This document shows, piece by piece, positions 45,501-52,607 of a stretch of 64,000 nucleotides of DNA (position 1 is its first letter; each line of letters begins with the position of its first letter). A model generated the notes under the pieces. That model was not told the DNA's origin. It saw only the letters and a program-made list of their open reading frames with translations, and did not search any database. Source of the stretch: Owenia fusiformis (Eukaryota; Annelida; Polychaeta; Sabellida; Oweniidae); NCBI GenBank assembly GCA_903813345.2, contig CAIIXF020000011.1, forward strand, positions 23,988,166-24,052,165, in the 5' to 3' direction. The position numbers and the translations under genes were made by a program.

Positions 45501-46752
45501 ATATCATCAAGTGTTTGTTTTCTTGAATTTCCCAGTTAAACATACACCCCAATGCTACTGATTATTTGTAATTGCAAATCATCATCTTTTGATGATTTTG
45601 CTGCCATTTCCACAAAAATAAAATTGATGCTGCCTTTCACAAAGTCCGATGTCATCAACCAATATAGGTCACTATGATACCATGAGTGATGTCATGAATC
45701 AAAGAAATTTCAACTATGATGTCATCATATCACATCCTATTGTTGACATGGCAACATTGGCTAGTTTTGTACTTTCAAAGATACTTAAAAGTATGTTAAA
45801 GTTACCTCTAACCCACATTTTTTATCTAAATTTTTCTTTTTTTCAATGCTGCTCCGCCTACCCCCGACTTGTGTTACTCTAGCAATCATAACTTTTTTTC
45901 TTCAAGGACATATTCATTATTATTCAAGATTCAAATGTATGAATAGTGTAGGTATACTGAGTGAAAATTTCAGCCAGATTGATTGAGAAACAAAAAAATT
46001 AGAGAACTTTTGCAAGAACTTTATGAACGCCCTGTACATTAGACTCCTGAAGAACATAATACACCTATTGATTACCAATTTACATTCATAAACTAAAATG
46101 AGGGACAATACATATTCTTGTACAAATAGAATGCTTTTTAAATTGAAGGTTCTTATTAAAGGTAAAACAAAAATCAATCTATAACAATATGATACCCATA
46201 TCTTATCCAAAAGACAAAATCAATACAATAGAAGACCGAAGAGATTTTTACTAGAGCAGTTAGACGCATCCTTCAAGATCGGTCCTTCATTGCTTTCATA
46301 GCAGCTCATGTAATGCAATGAATTACTCTTGGGCCATGGATGAGTTACACTGAAACATTAACCTTTGCAGTGCTTAATTAGGTAATAATATTGTAACTAA
46401 CCATGGCATCTCTGAGGAGCTGTAGTCTAACAAGCCAGATATTGGATATGAAAGAGAGTGTGCTAAATTATATGCCCCATATGGGAATCAAACCCAGGAC
46501 CTTCAATAACTCAATATGATTTCCACGGGAATGATTTAAAGTTTATGTTTGATATGATGTGAAACTGCTAATTTACAATTTAATACCTTGAAATGATTTC
46601 TCAGAATGAGAACTCCCATGTCCTGAGTCTGGAGATCCAGGATTGTGCTCTCTGTGTGTCTTGCTAGGGGAGGGGACCCCCTGGGATTGTGCAGGCCTTG
46701 GGGTGAATGTCGCTCCCTGTGTCATAGGCCGTAAGCCTAACATAGAGGCCAT
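30227..46752 (-). CDS. EFCAB6: EFCAB6: EF-hand calcium-binding domain-containing protein 6 (23 coding exons, 1607 aa)
   Basis: I traced 23 coding exons from ATG 46752 to TAG 30227-30229. Every donor is GT, every acceptor AG, and all phases match, giving 4824 nt. Length and architecture fit EFCAB6 (human about 1500 aa): repeated modules of a basic helix, an EF loop, about 20 linking residues with a D-QF/F-L block, then a second loop ending in Y-(D/E)FL. About 20 loops are visible. Loops near-canonical for calcium are in exons 3, 4, 9/10, 15, 17 and 19; others are degenerate. EFCAB6 is known as a DJ-1/androgen-receptor-binding protein in mammals and as a protein inside ciliary doublet microtubules, so a ciliary or sperm-flagellar role is likely. 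The first 55 residues are Ser/Pro/Gly-rich. The initiator exon begins at an acceptor four bases before the ATG, so a non-coding 5' exon lies upstream. Confidence 0.85.
30858..31060 (-). CDS. EFCAB6: EFCAB6 coding exon 22
   Basis: Residues 1449-1516. Loop DLKNSGKFSYQD then FLRHFVLTMK. Confidence 0.83.
31388..31916 (-). CDS. EFCAB6: EFCAB6 coding exon 21
   Basis: Residues 1273-1449, the longest exon. A Pro/Thr-rich disordered stretch with repeated LPRTPQ/LPPTPK/LRTPLPPG blocks, then a helix and loop DPGNTGQIDVDA. Confidence 0.85.
32274..32516 (-). CDS. EFCAB6: EFCAB6 coding exon 20
   Basis: Residues 1192-1272. Starts with QQQ; loop DYAQIGVVSLED is degenerate. Confidence 0.83.
32909..33103 (-). 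CDS. EFCAB6: EFCAB6 coding exon 19
   Basis: Residues 1127-1191. Canonical loop DRKNNGRISKGD then a degenerate partner (EGESQVDYPLFL). Confidence 0.87.
33524..33716 (-). CDS. EFCAB6: EFCAB6 coding exon 18
   Basis: Residues 1062-1126. SYEAFLQGFQEG is the exit of a loop without ligands. The rest is a basic linker. Confidence 0.8.
34196..34286. repeat. Hairpin in an EFCAB6 intron
   Basis: Arms 'ctggacccccccatctactt' and 'aagtagatagggggggtcca' pair almost perfectly around a loop of about 35 bases. Confidence 0.65.
34682..34837 (-). CDS. EFCAB6: EFCAB6 coding exon 17
   Basis: Residues 1010-1062. Loop DKDNSGFISVAQ lacks only the last acidic residue; the linker is FLDDDQFFKLLDK. Confidence 0.87.
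34863..34954. mobile_element. 92-bp TA-flanked MITE (CAGTGAAA family) in an EFCAB6 intron
   Basis: Starts 'cagtgaaattacagaggtgt' and ends 'aggtttcactg', with TA on both sides. The interior repeats 'gaggtgttccac'. Related copies are at 43304-43491, about 41773-41862 and about 63577-63735. Confidence 0.75.
35467..35700 (-). CDS. EFCAB6: EFCAB6 coding exon 16
   Basis: Residues 932-1010. Loop DLEGKGYISHTD then FLEELVGHQF, followed by a long charged helix. Confidence 0.85.
36062..36277 (-). CDS. EFCAB6: EFCAB6 coding exon 15
   Basis: Residues 860-932. Canonical loop DGSGNGIITKKE, among the best preserved in the protein. Confidence 0.87.
36917..37152 (-). CDS. EFCAB6: EFCAB6 coding exon 14
   Basis: Residues 782-860. 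Loop DDTHQGCLTRAN is degenerate. EFLDKFEVRDTPEGHPWL parallels the end of exon 10 (FEERETDEGHKWL), showing internal duplication. Confidence 0.85.
37432..37686 (-). CDS. EFCAB6: EFCAB6 coding exon 13
   Basis: Residues 697-781. Degenerate loop (LQFHKGFMDYKD) then FVANFEDPR and the next module's ECEAKLRNKLREG helix. Confidence 0.85.
37859..38030 (-). CDS. EFCAB6: EFCAB6 coding exon 12
   Basis: Residues 639-696. Loop DKKGRRKISKKV has lost the last acidic residue. The donor GGT|GTAAGT restores phase 0. Confidence 0.8.
38373..38701 (-). CDS. EFCAB6: EFCAB6 coding exon 11
   Basis: Residues 530-639. Loops DPKNEGRIAHSD and EERDDEKVNYVE, the latter degenerate, then FMEKLGVDVKPGD. Confidence 0.85.
38944..39189 (-). 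CDS. EFCAB6: EFCAB6 coding exon 10
   Basis: Residues 448-529. Completes the canonical loop DIDRKGRITKKE across the intron. The second loop DPEKTNNISYQR is degenerate. Confidence 0.85.
39487..39607 (-). CDS. EFCAB6: EFCAB6 coding exon 9
   Basis: Residues 407-447. Helix VKDILRMLCEKV and the first residues of a loop that continues in the next exon. Confidence 0.8.
39927..40037 (-). CDS. EFCAB6: EFCAB6 coding exon 8
   Basis: Residues 370-407. Contains WEWFLEKFQD and a Gly/Asn-rich turn (NDGNGQ). Donor CACAA|GTAAGT. Confidence 0.8.
40910..41058 (-). CDS. EFCAB6: EFCAB6 coding exon 7
   Basis: Residues 321-370. Loop DKVKDGLLPIED, partly degenerate, followed by IPMSDQLFHQLMD. Confidence 0.85.
41456..41580 (-). 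CDS. EFCAB6: EFCAB6 coding exon 6
   Basis: Residues 279-320. Basic linker (KRPRLGIRGG) and a helix start (MTFDQIELEFRKK). No EF loop. Confidence 0.8.
41773..41862. mobile_element. CAGTAAAA-family MITE fragment in an EFCAB6 intron
   Basis: The 'acagtaaaacgtgtcttagt' end, followed by 'gaacacctgtgttaagtgaa', matches the family at 34863 and 43304. The right end is unclear. Confidence 0.5.
41985..42103 (-). CDS. EFCAB6: EFCAB6 coding exon 5
   Basis: Residues 239-279. Loop DFHHTGMVDYRD then FLQRLGVNVV. The third coordinating position is His, so binding is doubtful. Confidence 0.85.
42464..42670 (-). CDS. EFCAB6: EFCAB6 coding exon 4
   Basis: Residues 170-239. Near-canonical loop DYNRDGRVQRHE followed by the FTDQQYDK linker. 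Confidence 0.85.
42932..43167 (-). CDS. EFCAB6: EFCAB6 coding exon 3
   Basis: Residues 92-170. Two loops: DREQNLSITKGE and the canonical DTNRNGTVKYCD. The adjacent exit helix includes FLDKFYG. Confidence 0.85.
43304..43491. mobile_element. 188-bp TA-flanked MITE (CAGTGAAA family) in an EFCAB6 intron
   Basis: Starts 'cagtgaaaacctctcttatt' and ends 'ggcttaactg', flanked by TA (43302-43303 and 43492-43493). The interior has three 'gtgttca/c' repeats. Non-autonomous Tc1/mariner-like by its TA target. Confidence 0.72.
43593..43699 (-). CDS. EFCAB6: EFCAB6 coding exon 2
   Basis: Residues 56-91. Holds the basic helix EALLREKVRSKYRDLQQ that opens the first EF module. Confidence 0.8.
44492..46034 (-). 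mobile_element. Decayed Tc1/mariner-like transposon in EFCAB6 intron 1
   Basis: Inverted ends of about 200 bp start 'cagggcgttcataaagttct' and end 'agaactttatgaacgccctg', flanked by TA on both sides (44490-44491 and 46035-46036). On the minus strand, about 45605-45240, broken frames give a transposase-like N-terminus with RSGRPRTKSSEDQ and a C-terminal CIDHDGHYFEHL. These are typical of Tc1/mariner helix-turn-helix and tail regions. The catalytic core is missing and stops interrupt the frame, so it cannot be active. Confidence 0.75.
44735..45205 (+). mobile_element. LINE 3'-end fragment nested in the mariner-like relic
   Basis: The plus strand encodes LTGTCPLNAYDHVAKS followed by CSLCNDADENVVHFLFSC. 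This is the C-terminal zinc-knuckle region of non-LTR retrotransposon ORF2 proteins. It continues to an AT-rich 3' end with 'ataaaagatacataaacata'. The reverse-transcriptase part is absent. Confidence 0.6.
46587..46752 (-). CDS. EFCAB6: EFCAB6 coding exon 1
   Basis: Residues 1-56, disordered (PRPAQSQGVPSPSKTHRE). The acceptor TTCCAG lies four bases before the ATG; donor CAAG|GTATTA. Confidence 0.75.
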
Positions 46753-46756
46753 GATT

Positions 46757-49591
46757 CTGGAATAAGATATATATGACTCAAAATCAAAATGACGACATTG
46801 ATGGGTATATTTGTAACCAATCATAAATTGATAATTGAACTATAGCGCCATGATTTCCATCAACTTATGAATCTTATAGCTACATTTTTATAAGAATGTC
46901 ATAAAATATTTTCTCATACTCAGTTTTCAAATTGCTATCAATTTGCTATCATGGCAAAAATATGTATATTTTTATAAGTTTTAAAGAATGTCCTGAATTT
47001 TAAAGAATGTCCTGTATACAAAATATGCATACAGCTTTTGACATTTAGATCTAGTCTACTCATGAAAAGTTTTGACATGTAATTTTTGAGTCCATTTAGA
47101 TTTCATGAAATTGCAATTTTATGCTAAAAGTCTATGTCAACAGCTAATAAGCAGATATATGATTTACCAGTGATAGAATCTGAATAGAAGATAATTCAAA
47201 CCATAGACATTTGTAATGGCATTGGTCCTATATCAAAACATTTGGTATGGCATTGATCTTATATCTGGACATTTGGTGTGGCATTGGTCCTATATTTGGA
47301 CATTTGGTATGGCTTTTGTGTTTTGGGTCGGAACACATTGAAATCCGACAGATTGGTATGGGAACATATTGATATCTGATCCTTAAGGCCTAGGACCCTC
47401 GCCAAAATTTATACAGTGAACACCCCGGGATTTAAAAATAGATCTATGGTTTGGTTTCAACTCATTTTAAAATTAGATGGAAACTTTCCGGTTGGCCCAT
47501 GTACACCAATGGAAGTCCCTCGAAGTTAAGTTACACTTGAAACAACTGTAAGGCTAATGCGTTGACATCACCCCTGTGTTTACCAGTAGTGCATGCTTAT
47601 GGCAACGGCCGTCAAAAAACGTAATTAATTCCCCCCCCCCCATACCACCCCCCTTCTAACAAAAGTCAAAAAAGTTTATTCGTGTGAAGTGTAAATGAGT
47701 CAACATGTTGATTTGCATATCATGGTATCTATAGCACCCAGAAATCGTTGCAAATAAAGATCTGAACTTTTAATTGAACTTCTCAACATGTGAATGAATT
47801 GATTGGAAATTGAAAAAAATAAACGTGAAAACAAACACTTTGCCATACCTTATTTTTCTCCAAAATAGACAGATATATCACATCGAAAGTGTTCTTCGGA
47901 AATATGTTTCCCGTATTTCTAAATTACGGTACATAAATACCATAAATAGATATGTAAAAACTTTGGTTTCATGCACTTTTCAGTCACTAATTGTATTGCC
48001 GTCGCTAAGCACGGGAGCACTTGTTGATTTAGCATCAAATACACGAACGGATTTAATATCCGAATGTATATTCGTTCTATTTTTTCACTACCATTCAGGG
48101 TTATTTTATAAAATTTCTACACTGTAATTAACTACAAATTAAACAATTTTTTTGTATATGTTAAATTAGTATAACTCTGTAAGATATGTTGTTCAGTTTT
48201 CTGGTCTGTTTGACGAATCTGGTGTGTAAAATTACAAACCTTTTTAAAGAAACTGCGATCGTATTTTTAAACATATTGAAGAGTTAGTGACATCTATCAA
48301 TAGAACATAATCTGAAATTCATAATAACTTGTGCACATCTACAGGGTGTACCAAAGAATGCGACCCACCTTACGATCCAATTACCAATAGAGAAATCGTT
48401 TTGGCTTAATCAAAATACCGTGTACATTTTTACTCTAGTTACCGGTCGCACCCAATAAAACCCCCTGGGTAGATCCATGGGCATCTACATTGTATTCAGG
48501 AACAAGGGGCAATTCTAGAAGAATCAATACGAGATCATGGTTTCTCATGATTATTTCTAACTAATATGTTGGAATGAAACCGGAGTTTCGCGAACAGGCC
48601 CATGGGTGCTTAGCCTATTTGAAAGGAGGGCGTATGAAACGTATTTCACCTCTTTTGATAACTGTCGTTCAAGTACTAAGCTCTGTTTTTGCAATTAAGA
48701 ATATAACATCCCCGGGTATAACACCAGATTGAAATTTATTCATTTAGAATCGTACCAGAAAATAATAATTATTTGTTTATCTTTCTGAGTCAATTGGACG
48801 TTTGTGCTATCACATATACTGTAATAGGGGAACATGGGGCAAAACGGCCCTCTGGGGCAAAGTGGGCCATCGAAATATCTTTTGAACTATAAAAAGATGG
48901 TTCTTCAAAAGTCACAAAATCGAATTTTGAAATATCTGCCACCTTCTCGACCGTCCATTTTTAACCGTTTTGCCCCACCCATGGGCCGTTTTGCCCCACT
49001 CTCGACAATATTTTTGACCATTGAAAAATCACAGAAGATAGTCCTAGGAAAGTATAAAACACTCGAAAAATGTAAACCACAAACCATTAATAAAGTGGAA
49101 CATCAAAGTGCGCGATGATTGACAGATACGAAAATACCCCGTACAGAACAACTTTAAATTAAATTTTTTGGGCCGCTTTGCCCCAGGATTACAAAATATA
49201 ATATGGGGGTTAAAATAAGGGGCGCTTTTAAATAAAAAGGAAAACAATGCACCCAATGTACTGCACAAACAAACCTGGATCGAATAAATCTCAAGGGACT
49301 TATTTTGAGTACCCTTTGCATTCGTTTGACTTACTACACTCTGCACGCAGGGTATATTTTGAGCAAACAATATTGTATAGCTCTGCTATTGAAAGAAAAA
49401 TGATAATCAGAAAAATCCTTAATTTTTGAAATTGAAAATGTAATAGGTGGTATCACTATATAGTTTTAGGTGGCCTAATTAATTATATATTGATGCTATA
49501 TTGATGACAGACCTCAGGCATATATTCAATGATAGGGACATAATTGCTAAATATTGCTTTTTGTAATATATTGCCATCAAGAGAGATAAAA
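46757..49591. other. EFCAB6 upstream region; no coding exon seen
   Basis: Probably contains the EFCAB6 non-coding first exon and promoter. A 31-bp tandem repeat (four copies, 'acatttggtatggcattggt') is at 47207-47315. Positions 48832-49195 carry repeated, partly inverted 'ggggcaaaacggcc/ggccgttttgcccc' blocks, probably a small repeat element. A C-rich tract lies near 47630. Confidence 0.45.
47207..47315. repeat. 31-bp tandem repeat, four copies
   Basis: 'acatttg' starts recur at 47207, 47238, 47269 and 47300. The units share 'ggcattggtcctatatc' with few changes. Confidence 0.7.
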
Positions 49592-52258
49592 AGAGCAAAA
49601 ATAAGATGGGCGGAAGAAGGTGAAAAACAATCTAGTTACTTCCTGAAGTTAGAAAAAAGAAATTTTGCAAAAAAGAACATCACACAACTGAATACAGACG
49701 ATGGCAGGGAACTAAATGATCCTGAAGAAATAAGGAAAGAAAGTGCAAGGTTCTATGAAGAACTGTACAGAAGCAGGCTCCCAAACATTAGGCAGCACTC
49801 AGAAACATTCTTCCCTGCTATAAAATCAATCACCAGTCTCACAGAAGAGGAAAAACAGAGCTGCGAGGGCTATATTACCTTAGAAGAAATAACAACACAG
49901 ATTAAGTCCCTGAAGACCGGGAAGTCACCAGGCAGCGACGGCTTAACAAGCGAATTTTATAGATGTTTCCAAGAACCAGTTGTGCCAATACTGGTAAAAA
50001 GCTACAAGGAAGCATTGGATAAAGAAGAATTATCAACCGAACAAAAAAGAAGCATTATAACCCAACTACCTAAAAAAGACCGTGACATTTTACGCCTATT
50101 AAATTGGCGACCAATATCATTGCTAAACACAGACTACAAAATAATTACAGGATGTCTAGCAGAAAGAATGAAAGCCCATTTAACAAAAATAATTAACGAA
50201 GACCAAACAGGTTTTATTAAAGGGAGAAATATATCAGAGAATATTAGACTCATAATAGACTGTATGGAACACCTTAAATCAAACAATGAATCTGGCATAA
50301 TGCTTTTCATCGACTTTGAAAAAGCTTTTGACACAGTGGAATGGAAATTTATTGATCGGACGCTAGATTACTTCAATTTTGGACCAGACTTTAGAAAATG
50401 GATCAAAACCATATACAACGATGCAAAAAGCTCAGTAATAAATAACGGGTATACATCACGCTACTTTAACCTGAACAGAGGAGTACGACAGGGATGCCCC
50501 CTAAGTCCGTATTTATTTATTCTATGTGCCGAAATATTGAGTGAATCAATCAGAAGAGATGAAGAAATTGAAGGCATACAAATACCAGATGGAGAAGTAA
50601 AGATTTCACAATACGCCGATGATACCTCAGTCTTTGTAAGAAATATTGCATCTGCGAAAAAAGTAATTAAAAAGTTCAGAAATTTTGGAGAAATCTCAGG
50701 ACTGAACATCAATCTCCACAAAACAGAAGAAGCCGTGATAGGCAGAGAAAATGCACTATTACAGCAACAAGTAAGAGATGAAAGCATGGCATCAGGGCTA
50801 AAATACCAAGATAAAGATATAAAAGTCCTTGGTATAACCATTCCTTTAGATGGAAGAGACATAAACAGTTTAAATTTCCCAGAGAAAAGAAACAAAATTC
50901 AAGGTCTTATTAGAGCATGGAAAAGTAGAAACATCACACCTCTAGGAAAAATAATAATGATAAAATCACTCCTCGTATCTCAGCTGACATATCTATGTTC
51001 AGTGCTCACACCAACAGATGACTTTATCAAAGAAATAGAAAACATGTTTTTCAACTTTATATGGGATGAGAAGCCAGACAAAATTGGAAGAAAGATAATG
51101 ATGAACGAACAAGAGAGAGGTGGCCTAAACATGCTCCACTTACAATCATACATAAAAAACCTAAGCATCAAATGGATAAAGAAATATATAGACCCTACAT
51201 ATAGTGGCAAATGGAAGAAGATATGGAACTACTACCTGAAGAACCTGACGCAGGGAGAAGTATGGGCATTGAACCTTTCAAAAAATAGTGACAAAATAAA
51301 TGTTTTAGACTTAAGGTACCTGAAGACAGTCTACAAAAATTGGTGCAATCTGAAATATCAAACAATTCCGGATACGAGAAACCCAGAGCAACAATCATTA
51401 TGGCACAATGAACAGATAAAAATCAATGGAGAAATCATGAAAAACGAAGTATGGATACAAAAAGGTATTGAATTTATAAAAGACATCCAGGACGAAAATA
51501 GATTCCTCACAGCAGCAGAATTAGGCCATAAATATGATATTGTTATGAACCAAAGGAATACTTTGAAATATAACAGTATAATTACAGCCATCCCCCAAAA
51601 TTGGAAAAGAAAATTAAGACACCCGAGAGAAAATGAAGAAGAAACCGAGAATCCGAATGTCACAATTAACACAGAATGGTTAAAAAAGACAAACAATAAA
51701 GAAGTTTACAAGATTTTACTAAAAAAGAACAATGCTGTGAAACTGCCAAAGAAGATGGAAGATAAGTGGCAAAACAAACTGCAACTACAAAATCCTTTGA
51801 TGTGGGCCAAAATCCACAAAAATAGAAAAAATATTCTCAGGACAAAAGAGAAATATTTCCAAATAAAAATATTCTTCCGGATACTATATTATAACAAACA
51901 ACTAAAACAAATGAACATAGACGGCTATAACACTGATATATGCAGTCTATGCCGTAGTGACATAGATACTTTAGAACATGGAATATACCATTGTGAGGCC
52001 GTACAAGACTTCCTAATAACATCTTTCAACCAACTTGACGAAGATGTACCCACAATTGAGACATTCCTTTTCGGAGATGGAAAAACAGAAAACGAACATC
52101 TATTCCTGAAACAAAAGATATTCCTAAACACATGTAAAAGGAAAATAAGGAGACCTAATATGATAGGCTGGCAAAACTTCCTAAAAACAGAGAAAAAAAT
52201 AGAAGAAAGAATCAGCCAAAGAAGAAAAAACCTGAACTTATGGAACAGCAATGGTTGA
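49544..52258 (+). CDS. LINE ORF2 remnant: reverse transcriptase and C-terminal zinc knuckle (904 codons)
   Basis: The open frame starts in host flank, since the first 16 codons precede the insertion point at 49592, and then runs without a stop. Reverse-transcriptase blocks are intact: FIDFEKAFDTVEW (catalytic Asp), GVRQGCPLSPYLF, and the YADD active site at codons 357-360. Near the end is CSLCRSDIDTLEHGIYHC, a CCHC knuckle. It resembles L1/Tx1-type elements; the clade is a guess. The enzyme would copy element RNA into the nick at the target. Lacking its endonuclease and promoter, this copy is dead on arrival. Confidence 0.88.
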   Translation: MLNIAFCNILPSREIKRAKIRWAEEGEKQSSYFLKLEKRNFAKKNITQLNTDDGRELNDPEEIRKESARFYEELYRSRLPNIRQHSETFFPAIKSITSLTEEEKQSCEGYITLEEITTQIKSLKTGKSPGSDGLTSEFYRCFQEPVVPILVKSYKEALDKEELSTEQKRSIITQLPKKDRDILRLLNWRPISLLNTDYKIITGCLAERMKAHLTKIINEDQTGFIKGRNISENIRLIIDCMEHLKSNNESGIMLFIDFEKAFDTVEWKFIDRTLDYFNFGPDFRKWIKTIYNDAKSSVINNGYTSRYFNLNRGVRQGCPLSPYLFILCAEILSESIRRDEEIEGIQIPDGEVKISQYADDTSVFVRNIASAKKVIKKFRNFGEISGLNINLHKTEEAVIGRENALLQQQVRDESMASGLKYQDKDIKVLGITIPLDGRDINSLNFPEKRNKIQGLIRAWKSRNITPLGKIIMIKSLLVSQLTYLCSVLTPTDDFIKEIENMFFNFIWDEKPDKIGRKIMMNEQERGGLNMLHLQSYIKNLSIKWIKKYIDPTYSGKWKKIWNYYLKNLTQGEVWALNLSKNSDKINVLDLRYLKTVYKNWCNLKYQTIPDTRNPEQQSLWHNEQIKINGEIMKNEVWIQKGIEFIKDIQDENRFLTAAELGHKYDIVMNQRNTLKYNSIITAIPQNWKRKLRHPRENEEETENPNVTINTEWLKKTNNKEVYKILLKKNNAVKLPKKMEDKWQNKLQLQNPLMWAKIHKNRKNILRTKEKYFQIKIFFRILYYNKQLKQMNIDGYNTDICSLCRSDIDTLEHGIYHCEAVQDFLITSFNQLDEDVPTIETFLFGDGKTENEHLFLKQKIFLNTCKRKIRRPNMIGWQNFLKTEKKIEERISQRRKNLNLWNSNG

Positions 52259-52520
52259 AACTCAAACATTTCATAACGTAGTAAAATACACACTGGGAAC
52301 ATAAAAACCCCCTCACCAAGCTCAAACCATCGAGCAGAAAATCACAAAAAATCCCCCTCTTGCTTTTTCCCTTGCCCCCCCCCCTTCCCTTCCTCTTGTT
52401 ATCAAAACTACTATGCTAAATAAGGCTAATATTATATATAAATACGATATTATAGCATATGCAACTACTGTATGTTTTCTTTCTACAATATTGTATTTGT
52501 ACAACTTTTAATACAGAATA

Positions 52521-52551
<31 letters not shown>
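49592..52551 (+). mobile_element. 5'-truncated LINE insertion with poly(A) tail and 16-bp target duplication
   Basis: Flanked by a perfect 16-bp direct repeat atcaagagagataaaa (49576-49591 and 52552-52567), with an A tract at 52523-52551. Everything between is retrotransposon sequence that begins inside the linker before the reverse transcriptase. The apurinic endonuclease part is absent. A perfect duplication, long A tail and uninterrupted frame argue for a recent insertion. Confidence 0.9.
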
Positions 52552-52555
<4 letters not shown>

Positions 52556-52607
52556 AGAGAGATAAAAGATAGAAATTAGAAACAGGTTTAGATTCAAAAG
52601 GTATCTC

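Noticed and set aside
45358-45552. Minus-strand 64-codon frame as an independent gene
   Set aside because: It is a piece of the broken transposase in the mariner-like relic.
50134-52302. Several minus-strand frames of 60-144 codons
   Set aside because: All are antisense to the LINE reverse-transcriptase frame.
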